From Haemaphysalis longicornis (lineage: Eukaryota > Arthropoda > Arachnida > Ixodida > Ixodidae): a stretch of 64,000 nt of DNA. The DNA lies in assembly GCA_013339765.2 (NCBI GenBank), contig CM023457.1:22519102-22583101 (forward strand), in the 5' to 3' direction. Made by a program: the position numbers and the translations under genes. Numbering within the stretch: position 1 is the stretch's first letter; every line of letters begins with the position of its first letter. The notes below the pieces were generated by a model. That model searched no databases. It worked only from the letters and a program-made list of their open reading frames with translations, and was not told the DNA's origin. Shown here piece after piece: positions 13,301 through 23,300 of this stretch.

Positions 13301-13370
13301 TGAGCATGATTTGCGGGTCGGCGGCTGTCTTGTGGGTGTGCTTGGCGAGCGACGTCCTGCTGGCGGGTTG
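10360..13370. other. Unassigned intergenic sequence with GC-rich islands
   Basis: Nested open frames at 10765-11540 on both strands reflect GC-rich, purine-rich composition. A GA-rich run (11985-12022) and C-tract (12491) are present. 12030-12160 has an imperfect inverted pair (GGGACAACTAAAGCACGCGC; GCGCAAGCTTTAGTGTGTGT). No gene supported. Confidence 0.3.
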
Positions 13371-13379
13371 CTTCGGCAA

Positions 13380-13665
13380 AGGTGTACTGGCATCATTTCC
13401 GTGACGGGTATGACGACAGTGAAATCTTGATGTATCCCGGCATAAAACACTTTCGGGTTAAAATATAAAACACCAAAACGAACAACGCTAAGTATAACGT
13501 ACTCTTTAGTACTAAAGGTTGCTTCCCCGCAAGAAGATCCTGTGTGCAGGGGTGCACCCTTTACAGGCCGCTCGCTTCGTTGTACTGGCGTCACTTCCGT
13601 GACGAATATGACGTCAGCGAAATCTTGGTGTATCCGGAAATAAAACACTTTCATGTTAAAAATTG
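13380..13665 (+). repeat. Direct repeat pair of about 90 bp
   Basis: 13380-13468 and 13578-13664 share GTACTGGCRTCAYTTCCGTG, GTGAAATCTTGATGTATCC-like sequence and ATAAAACACTTTC. Origin unknown. Confidence 0.65.
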
Positions 13666-13747
13666 TAGATAAGCTGCACACCTCCGAAGTTCGCGCAGCA
13701 CACTGCAAGCGTAAAAATTTAAATTTCGGGGGGGGGAGGAGGGGGGT

Positions 13748-13954
13748 TACGCGCCGAAGCAACAGGTGGGCTATGAGGAACGCCGCAGTGGACGGCTCGG
13801 GATTAATTTTGACCACCCGGGAATTTGTAACGTGCGCCGAAATCTCGACACACGGGCGTTCTTGTTTTTCGCCTCCGTCTGAAAAGCGGCCTCATGCAGC
13901 GGTCGGGACCGAACCCGCATCCTTGGGCTCAGTAGCACAACGTCTTAGCCACTT
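13748..13954 (-). mobile_element. tRNA-derived SINE, head-to-head partner
   Basis: A minus-oriented copy of the same SINE with a degraded B box (CGGGTTCGGTCCCG). Its head lies about 45 bp from the head of the plus-strand copy at 13998. Confidence 0.7.
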
Positions 13955-13997
13955 TGCGCCTAAAGCGCGAGGAAAGGGCTCACTCGCTCGCTCTTTA

Positions 13998-14231
13998 CCC
14001 GCCGTGGTGGGATCAGTGGCTAAGGCGTTGCGCTGCTGAGCACGAGGACGCGGGTTCGATTCCCGGCCGCGGCGGCTGCTTTTCTGTTGGAGGCGAAAAG
14101 CGAAAACGTCCGGGTGTTCGAGATTTCGGCGCTCGTTAAAGATCCCCAGGTGGCAAAAATTAATCCGTAGCCCTCCACTACGGCGCGCCTCCTCGCCTGC
14201 GCAGCGTCGGCGCGCCAAAACCCTACAATAA
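13998..14231 (+). mobile_element. Full-length tRNA-derived SINE
   Basis: This copy has an intact-looking head: CCGCCGTGGTGG, an A-box-like segment (TCAGTGGCTAAGG), and B box GGGTTCGATTCCC. The standard body follows, ending at CGGCGCGCCAAAACCC with an AATAAACCAATT tail. Confidence 0.8.
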
Positions 14232-14447
14232 ACCAATTGGTGTTTCATTGGCTAGGCTGAGTTGGAAAACCATTCCTCGTGGCACTGAAGTCCGCTTACT
14301 CGCTCTGAATGCGTAAGCTTGGATATCCCTATCAAAGACTTGTTTACTGCAACGCCGTGTTCCCGTCTCTTCCTTGGCTTTCGTTCCTTACTCTTTCGGA
14401 GCCAGTTTCTTTGACAGATAGACGGGCGACGCTTCACGACGCAGAAC

Positions 14448-14888
14448 TAGGGTTGCCACCTGGCCGGTTTTTGACCGGCCCGACCGGTTTTTTAGACAGC
14501 GGGCCGGTTGCCGGTCCACACCTAAAACCGGCCGTCATTGGCCGGTTTTTTGGCCATCGTGCCACGATTATGATCGTTTTGGCGTTTTGTAAGCGTAAAT
14601 TCAGCGACTACGACAATAAATATGTGCCGACGAGCTGCGCAAAGGCACGTGAGCAAAGTACAATACGTCACGTGTTTCCAGAAAATCACGTTTAGGTTTC
14701 CTTTTTAGACACTCTCAAGCACTTTCTGCGCAAATTTTATGTTGTTTCTCAATAGGAAAACGCTACAATAACCGGCATTGCATGGCAAAAAGCACGTGGC
14801 GTCTGTTTTCCGACACAAATTCAACCTTCTATACCCCCCCCCCCCTCACGGAGGGCCGGTTTTCTTTTTGGGGAAAGGTGGCAACCCT
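14448..14888. mobile_element. Inverted-repeat element with AGGGTTGCCACCT ends
   Basis: Outer ends AGGGTTGCCACCT (14448-14460) and AGGTGGCAACCCT. Next to them sit many GGCCGGTTTT-type motifs on both strands (at least seven in 14462-14550), and there is a C-tract at 14835. Confidence 0.55.
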
Positions 14889-15096
14889 CCGTCGTTGGCG
14901 CACACCTGTTCTACGCAGGGGCCGTCACGTTCGTCCCCTGTCACGTGGCACGCACTGGGATAAATCTTTCTCCACCACAGGTAACGAGTTGACGTGGCGT
15001 GATGGTAATATGCACTCGGTTCCATATACTGTATATACTCTGGGGACGTGGGTTAAATGCTCATACGAACTCAATATGTGTTCACAGCGGAGCTGC

Positions 15097-15694
15097 TTAA
15101 AGGAGTACTGATACAAAATTTTGGTGTTATGTTTTTTTCGCTGCTATGGGTGCCTACGAGCCCACCAATTTAAGAATGGCACATTAGACGGTCGATCGCA
15201 TCGTAAACAATCATTGGCGGCGTCGTTTATTCGTGTCAGTTTCTGTTTTGACAAAACGAACGCCGAGCGGCCGCCATGACAGGAGGTCGGCCGTGACGTC
15301 ACCATTCTTGTCGCACCGCTGCCGCTATGGACGCGCGCGCTCGCTCGCCCAGACCGGCCGAACTCTTCACCATTCCCAGGTCCGCGCGCCCGGGCAGCAC
15401 GACGTCAGTCCCAAAACCATGACGTCATACACACGGCGTAGCAGCGCGTGCCAACCGCAGCCAGCGCGTCTGCTACGTCGCGAGAGCCCCAACGTCGACA
15501 GTTTGGGGAAAGGAGCAGATGATGTCATGCTGGCCCGCTCGGGGCTTTCTCGTGGGGGCCAAGATTAAAATGAATTTAAAATATTTTATACTGAAAGGTT
15601 ACGGTTCGAACTTTCTGGGAGATATCTCCTGATTAAAAGGAAGCATTTTACATAGTTATCTCAGCTTTGAAATTTGATGTCACTACTCCTTTAA
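15097..15694. mobile_element. TTAA-flanked inverted-repeat element (AGGAGTACTGA ends)
   Basis: TTAA at 15097-15100 and 15691-15694; ends AGGAGTACTGATAC and TGATGTCACTACTCCT. 598 bp, non-coding, with a GC-rich core. Confidence 0.65.
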
Positions 15695-15849
15695 GCTTGG
15701 GCTCTGTCCGTGCCGATCGTTAACAGAAAGCTCCGCTTGGCGAAGTGGAGAGGGAGAAAATGCTAGGCCAAGAAGTGAGGGAAAGTGGCGTGGAGTGAAG
15801 GGACCCACGAGTAGGCGCTAGGAGTGCTCGACTCGAGAAAAAAAGCCCT

Positions 15850-15925
15850 TGCCGCGGTCGATTTCAAACCTGGGTCCTTCACCTAACGAAACCGGCTTCT
15901 GTCCGATTGCACTATCCATCGCATT
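15850..15925 (-). mobile_element. Possible second tRNA-derived SINE head
   Basis: On the minus strand a tRNA-like pair of internal promoter blocks (GGATAGTGCAATCGGAC and AGGTTTGAAATCGACC) appears, unlike the main SINE family. A similar minus-strand head occurs at about 30545-30612. There is no cloverleaf good enough for a functional tRNA. Confidence 0.35.
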
Positions 15926-16063
15926 CGGCGCGCCGAGTTCGTAGCGTGGGCGTTGGCGTTGGACTTTGGCTGAGTTGAAGTGGACTTTGGCTTCGGACTG
16001 CCGAAGTTTGGATTTTGGACTTTTGGAGGGTGGATTGTGGACTTTGATTCGACTCAGTTTTCA

Positions 16064-17400
16064 TTAAGAAAGCTTCGCTCTGTAACAATTTTTCTCAAAA
16101 TTAATAAAGGGACAAGAAAGGAGTTCTTTCTTGCTTTGTTGTTGGAAGGGTCTTCCTGCGTTTCTCAGGGGAAGAGTTATGTGGAAAAGAAGGCGCTGGA
16201 GACTCCGAGATGTGGATGACATTTGTCTCCCTCGCGAGCCTATGGGCCTCCTCATTCCCGGGGTAACCCGTATGGCCAGGTATCCATTGCACTCGTATAT
16301 TGATGTTATGGTCACGCTGGAAGGTTCCACAGAGTTCGTTTATACGATGAGGCGTAGTGTGTCGTCGTAATGGGGTGCGTAAAGCTTTGATGGCTTCTAG
16401 GCTATCCGTGAAGATTATAACTCGAGGTGTATTTTGAACTATAGCGTATGGAATTATGTGGGCACCCATTAGGATGGCTTGCAGTTCAAGTTCAGTGGTG
16501 GAAAAGAGTTCATTAATAGAGAAATACTGCGTGCTCGTTCGGCTTAGGTGGGTTGCAGCAAGCGCTATGAGGAGGCGAGTTTCGTCTAAGGACCCATCTG
16601 TGTAAATGGTTGCGTGTGTTGATTGCACATCAGACGTGACAATCACTTGTGTCCTTCGTTGATGGGTGTGGCTTGTCTTGTGGGTCTGTTTGTAGCGGCT
16701 TTGAGTGGGTAACCAGTACATCTTCCCATGGAGGTATGGTTGGTTCGAACGCTGTAGCTTTGAAGGAGCGGTCGTCGAGTTCCAACGGACGTTGACCTTG
16801 GGGTGTGAGTAGGCGCCTGTCGTGATCCGTTTGTGTCAGGTAAGTTGCAATCTTATGGAACGAAGGAAGGTATAGCTCTTCTATTTTAGTATGGTGGGGT
16901 AGCCCGGTGATTATTCTCAGAGCCCGCAGGTTCAAATATCCAATTTGCTCATCTGTACTTGAGTAAGTCGGTAGTGAATGGCGCCGTAACATGCCTTCGA
17001 TACCAGAACTGTCTGCACTAGCGTACGTGCAACGTAGTTTGTGGCGGCCCCAAGCTTGTTAGAGATGCGCTTGATCAAGTGTAGTAGTTTCTTTCACGCT
17101 GGTGTCAATTGGTCAAGCCATGTTTTGCCTCCACCTTGAGTATGTATCGGTGTGCCAATGATTCGGATCCAGCCGTCAGAAGGTGGTGTTAGGGTGCGAC
17201 CCCGCAGTGTGAGGGCCACCTTTTCTTTTTCGATTGAGTAGCTCCCTATCGTCAGAAAGTGTGTTTTTTCAGGTGAGACTTGTATGCCAGTGGGGTCAGT
17301 TGTCTGTGCAATTATGAGAAGTGCATTCCGGAGTTCCTCTCATGCCCGCTCAGTAATCGCCTGATTCTGTCCAGAATTCGCAAGGTACACAACCGGCTAA
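16064..17400 (-). pseudogene. Non-LTR retrotransposon remnant: RT C-terminus plus RNase H
   Basis: The minus strand reads, from high to low coordinate: an RT thumb-like segment (TGIQVSPEKTHFLTIG, GWIRIIGTPIH) with a TGA; a connection region (LNLRALRIITGLPHHTKIEEL) at 16992-16630; and an RNase H domain at 16721-16101 (TIYTDGSLDET, STTELELQAI, RVIIFTDSLEAI, WIPGHTGYPGNEEAHRLA). RNase H carrying non-LTR elements of the I/Jockey group have this order. It is 5'-truncated, with at least one stop and one frame change (16992-16630 and 16721-16101 lie in different frames). The last RNase H motif reads NEEAH where NExAD is usual, so the final acidic residue looks lost. Confidence 0.8.
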
Positions 17401-17648
17401 GAATACCACGCCTTAGGCCGGGTTCAGGCTGCTGCCGCGACTGATAACTTTGGCCGCCGTAATAACTTTAAAGAATGACGTCATTTCACGTCTCAGCCAA
17501 CCGAACTGTGTGACACGCCGTTTTTTTACGCACGCGTAGATCATGATATGGCTTTTGCGTCGGTAGTCTGGACATAGCTTTAGACGACGATTCTCCGAAT
17601 TTCTGCAGATACTTTTGTCCCGCGCCGACAATTGTTATCAATTGTTAT

Positions 17649-17680
17649 GCGCGAGGATAACCTCGCAGTTATCCTCGCGC
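17649..17680. repeat. Perfect 13-bp-stem hairpin
   Basis: GCGCGAGGATAAC and GTTATCCTCGCGC flank a six-base spacer. Function unknown. Confidence 0.6.
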
Positions 17681-18119
17681 AGTTATGCTCGCCTCGCACT
17701 GTTACCCTTGTGTGGATGCAGCTTACGGGAAACTGCAGACCCGTTCGCGTTGACAGGAACTTGGTCTTCTGGCACTTGAACGACTTGGTTCCCGCGGTGC
17801 TTCGGCTTGACATGGTCGCTGGTGAGAGCTCTGATAAAGAATGGCACGCTGTGGTGCTGGATGGGAGAATTTATTCGCTGTCTGGCAATCACGTGACCTT
17901 TCGCCTATTTGACGCGATTTTTTTTCTTTCCCTGTTCAGAGGGACGCGCACGTAATGTTGGCGTTTTATCTCATACATCTCAGTCGATCGTTTTGCTCGG
18001 CCAGACTGAGCGATGCCACCACATGAGCAGATTAGAACCACAATGTCCGGCGAGTTGCATGGCTCGCCATGCGCCTAGCTGAGACCCTTCGAAAATATTG
18101 CGTGATCGATTACGTACGC

Positions 18120-18490
18120 TTTATTGAAAAGAGCCTAGGTGCTGGCGGAAGGGAATTCCTCTTGTGAGCGGTTTTCCTACTGGGGAAGACCCAAGTATAT
18201 ATATCGGTGGCCATCCGGGTCTTGGTAACGAGGTCTTTCCGATGAGACGGGCTCGCAACTGGTGAGCCGGACCTCTCACCATGGAGTTGGGTGGTGTTGG
18301 GGGCTTGAGGGTGAGGCGAGGAGCTTGAAAGTACTCCCATGCAACGTGGTAGAGGGTGTTGGGTTGGAAGTGGCGTACACAGGATATTATTTCGGCTGCG
18401 CGAGCCACTGTCACCAGGTCAAGCAACTGGAACTTAGGATCCTTGCTGGTCAACCGCTCCAGAAGAACGATACAAGAAAAAAAAAAAAAA
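18120..18490 (-). pseudogene. Possible retroelement C-terminal relic
   Basis: The minus-strand frame includes LLERLTSKDPKFQLLDLV, TVARAAEIISC and a proline-rich stretch. It ends before an AATAAA at about 18122-18127 (minus). The first motif loosely recalls LINE C-terminal tails; weak evidence. Confidence 0.25.
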
Positions 18491-18685
18491 CAAAGCAAGG
18501 AATTGTCGGTAGTCATATAACTTGATTTTAATGAAAGTTTCAGGTGTACTTGTGGCGCCTAGAATCCGAATTTGAACTTCAGCTCAGAAGTATATGCCGC
18601 TAAAAAGAATTGGGGCCAAACCAAACTCACAGAAATGAAAAGCGTGTTGTTTATTCCGCGTTATAATTTTCCCGCGCATTCTGCA

Positions 18686-19008
<323 letters not shown>

Positions 19009-19086
19009 TCACCCCGCCCCAAAGTCAGAAGTACGCCTTTCGCTGAAGTGGATGTAAACGGGCAATAGTTGCAAAGAGGTATGGCG

Positions 19087-19633
19087 CATGGCTGGAAAAG
19101 CGCTTATTTTGTGACACAAGGGACAAACGTAGAGCGAAGAAAACCAGACAGAACGAATGAGGCGCTACTAACAACTGAGCGTTGCCTTAATGAGCGGCTA
19201 AAAGAGCACCGCGCGCTATGTGAGCAGAAGACCATTTCGGGTAATCTCGCATTGCACTGCTTCGACTGTAAAAGCGTTCGGGCAGTCAAATGTGCTCCGG
19301 CATTCAATGATACCGAGGTATTGTTCAAATCAAATGATAAAATAACCAGGTAAATTTGGGAGGCATTTTGCATAACATCGGGATTAGAAGGAGAGTGTGT
19401 GAGCTCCCCTTCCATTACCTTGCTAGAGAAAGAAAAGGAGTATCTCCGGTACAAATAAACAAAGAAATTTGACGCATGCGCACAGTATTGGCATAAGTGG
19501 TGGATCATCTATATAATTCCTTCTTCCTTGTTGAATAAACTTCAGTTGTTAGTAGCGCCTCATTCGTTCTGTCTGGTTTTCTTCGCTCTACGTTTGTCCC
19601 TTGTGTCACAAAATAAGCGCTTTTCCAACCATG
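19087..19633 (+). mobile_element. Penelope-like element fragment: GIY-YIG end between inverted arms
   Basis: Two 92-bp arms (19087-19178 and 19542-19633) are inverted copies differing at one base that I could find. Between them a plus-strand frame reads RCLNERLKEHRAL, GNLALHCFDC, FNDTEVLFKSNDKITR, then an in-frame TAA (19351-19353), IWEAFCITSG, and SSPSITLLEKEKEYLRYK ending at TAA 19456-19458. Layout and motifs match the C-terminal GIY-YIG endonuclease region of Penelope-like retroelements (an RCLNxRLxEH block, an H-C-x2-C site, and R-E/R-x-W-EAF). These elements commonly insert 5'-truncated with one terminal copy inverted. The RT domain is missing and one internal stop is present. The near-identical arms suggest a recent insertion. 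Confidence 0.75.
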
Positions 19634-20345
19634 TACCGATACCAACTAGCCCAACAACAAGCCTTACTGGAGGTATGGCGGCCGATCATGCTTGAAAACA
19701 TTTATAAAGCCGGTCGTGCTTGAAAAGAATACCAAAACGGTTACCTGTCTTCGACCTTGCCTGCAAAAAAAAAAGAAAAAAATGAAAGAAAGAAGAAAGA
19801 ACGACGTTGGACAGAAAGGGGGGGGGGGGTCATTTAAACAATGGACAGAAATATGTCGCCGGCTACCTTGAACGAGAAACTTTTCAGTGAGGCCGCGGTC
19901 GGAGTAGAGGCGCCAACAGCCGGGAAGACGTCATGGCCGCGTCACGGTGACGCCTTCCTTACATGGGACGGCTGATCGTTCTGCAGGCATTTTTAATAAA
20001 GTTGCTTCGCTCGCTCGCTCGTTCACTGTAGCCCACCAAATGGTCGATCCAAGCATTCCGTGAGAGCCAGCGGCAAGCATTATGATTTGTCATCATGCAT
20101 GCACGGTCTGCAAGAGCGTTCTCTCTGAACATCGAGGTGCAGTGACTAGAATACTGTAATCGAAGTGACAGGTAGTGAGGACATGAAATATTGCAAAAGT
20201 ACGGAGAAATGTTGTTAAACAATTTAAATCTCCTTCTTTTTTGCACTCCGAAAAAAAAAATAAAAACCGAAACCGAAACCGAAAGTTATGTTTTTTGCCC
20301 GCAAGATGCCAGCACCTGCCAGCACCGCGAGTTGCGGTAGTCAAC

Positions 20346-23300
20346 ATGGCGGCCACAAACGCGTTTCACGTGTCCGTCAAAACATTAATTGGCGATTGGC
20401 ACGGCCTACAGGTATGTACGAGCTGTCTGGTTGCTACAGCCCAATTTCTAATAACTGCAGAATGCAATCATCGGCAGTGTTTTGGGTTAAGTAGATCCCA
20501 ATCGCACAAAAAGCCTTCCATCGGTGAGGCAAAGATGCAGCTTGTTCCTTCCGTAGGAAACAAAGCTCTGGTTTTCTTTTGCGAAAAGGGTAGCCTTTCG
20601 ACCGTTTTTACATATAAGTATGGCACGATCAGAGTTGTTGAAAATGCTTAGTCTTCCCTGATGTTGGCTTCTCAGGTCGCCATTGAAAATGGAATGGGTG
20701 GTCCCCAAGCACGCGAGAAAGAACAGTGGCTTGTGGGGGTCGTGGAACAGTACTTCGCCGAAAACGGTAACCTCTTCACGTTACTTGGTTCATCTTGTGT
20801 GCATACGTAGTTTCTACATGACGCATTTTGTCTCGTCCGTTTTTTTTTTGTGTGTGTTTCTGCAGCGAACTTGCATCCTGACGAAGTGGCAGACTTGATT
20901 GCCGATATCATCGACAACGAGTTCGACACAATCATCGAAGACGGCAGCGTGGGCCAGGTCAGTGATCGTTTATTGATCTGCCCAGAGCAGTTTTCGAGCA
21001 GTTCCTGGGCAGTTCAAAGGCAGTCCAAATCCGCTCCCGCAATACAAATTCAATGGGAAAATAAAGTACGGAGCTGCTTTGGAGTAGTTATGAGCTGACC
21101 AAACTGACAACAAAAAATAATCCTAAGAAAGGTCAGGTGTTTGCATTTCGTGAAATGCAAAATTTGTTTAATAATGCTCTATTAAATAACTAAAATACAG
21201 TGATTGCGTTAAATTAGTGTCATCTGGTTACTCGTGATAATAAACCTCGCGGTTTTTTTTTTTTAATTACAGTGCCTCTAGTCCCACTTTTGTGGGTTTA
21301 GTACAGCTACTGTGTTTGCGAAAGTTGCTAATGCAACCCACTGTAGTTTCACTAGAGCAGAGAGCAAATGTAGCACCCTTTTTTTTTTGTCCTCTTTCGC
21401 AGATATCAGCATTGCTGTGCAAACATTACGAACTCTGTCGACAAGGTAGGGAGAGCGAAGTGCTGGAATCGCTACAACAGAGGCTACCGCAAACGAGGAC
21501 CCTGAGGGTCCCCGTGGCCGGCGACTATGACAGCGATGACGAAGCGGAAATGCAGGTACGTTGTTCATTTGAAAAATCATTGAGATTCATCGTGCTCTGG
21601 TGATCTCAAGGGTGGTTTTTAGTGACAGCATCTCCGCAGGCATAACAGAAGCTGCAGTGGAAAGGACGGGGTAGTAGCACTTGTCTGAATATTCCTACTT
21701 CTGGAAGCTTCTATCAGGCTGCAAGAGGTACTCAAGAGGGGTGGGGGAGACGCAGGAAAATCGGGCGTTTCACATGATGTGCACTATTCCTGATTGAAAG
21801 AGAAAGTTAAAGGTAAAATTCTGTTGTACGTCAGTCTGCAAGAAAGTTATGTCAGTGGCAGTCTCCCCTTCACGGTGTTAACAAGCAGTCGTGTTGTGCT
21901 AAAGCTGAATTTAAAATAAAAAACCTTAAAGGGAAATTAAAGGGACAGCCAATAAATAGGATTGTGCAATTGTATCGGTGCTCCTGGTTTTGTTTCGTCA
22001 CACTGCTTCAGTGATTGCCTGCAGTTAACACGTTGATTACTTTGTTTTATGTACCTACCCTATGATGCCACTGCTTGTGTATTGTCGCACAAAAATTTGA
22101 AAGTTTGTCAACATTTGTGGTCTTTTTTTGGAGAAAGAACATCCTTTGGGGCCTTAGTGGAGTTGAGCGAATTGTCAAAGGCTGGTATATTTTTTAAAAT
22201 CAAGTTTGGATGCATGCAGTCTCCTTGGTCAATTTAAAAAGGTGACTGAGGTACAACTTACACATATTGTCTGCTCTTGTTTTTTGTAGATTGAAAAGGT
22301 CCAGTTCATTTTTACGGTGTCTTAATCCACACATATAGTCTTTGGACTATGACTGGAAGGTCTTCCTCCTAAAATAATGCTCCATGAGAACTAATGTGAA
22401 ACTGTCTGTACTCGCAGTTATGTAGTTTGACTACCTAAAAAGAAAAATGTGCGTTCAACTTGCGTCGATTTGTGGTAAGTGAAGGCAGTGGGACAAAGAA
22501 GCCACCGATTTTAACATATCTGTTAATAGTGTGTCGGAAAGCATGCAATTTGCTTTTCATGAAGTGCCAAGTATGATGTCTACCGTAAAGGTCCGAGCAA
22601 ACGCGCACCCCCGAAACATTGCCCACTCCCCTTTAGGAGTGAAATATTCAATTTACTAAAAAACCCCAAAAATCGCCCACCCCCTAAAATCGATGGCGTT
22701 AGTGCTGATGAGTGAACAAAATAAACACGAATCATTCATTCATGTGTTGATACGGTCACTTATTTGTCCTTCCTGCACTTGAGCCCAAAGTTCGTCCAGC
22801 TGGTATTTTTTCTTGATATCTCCGCAGTTTTGGTTGGCGGTGCAGCCACTTTTTTCTTGTTTTTCACACCTGACCCGAAAGATCGCCCATGCCGTATTTT
22901 TTGCTTGATATCTCTGTACTCTGGGTGGATGTTGTTTTGGAACTTAAAGGAGCCATGAAGACAAAACACAAGTTTGGTTCATTCAAAAGACGGCCTCGTT
23001 AGAATCATGCTGACACCAGTTTTAACGTAAACTTCGCTCAAATAAGCTATATAATTAGGAAAAAAGGGAATGGCCATGCGACCCACTCGCTCATTTCCCG
23101 CAACAGAACCTATGATATCATACCAGCCTGCTCTGCGATTGGCGGAGGCCGGCAAAGCAAATGCAAATTAGGCTGAGCTTATAAGCTTGCAGAACGAGCT
23201 ATTTGTGCTTAAATTTAGGGCACATTCTTTTTAAAGCAATAAGAATGGGGGGACAAACAGTGGAAGTTACGAAAGCACATGTAAACATAGAAGTACTGAT

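Noticed and set aside
12921..13816. Minus-strand frames of 152 and 185 codons
   Set aside because: They run across a non-coding direct repeat pair (13380-13665) and SINE sequence, so they are chance frames.
13998..14070. A tRNA gene (A and B boxes present)
   Set aside because: The same head is attached to a SINE body at several places and does not fold to a clean cloverleaf.
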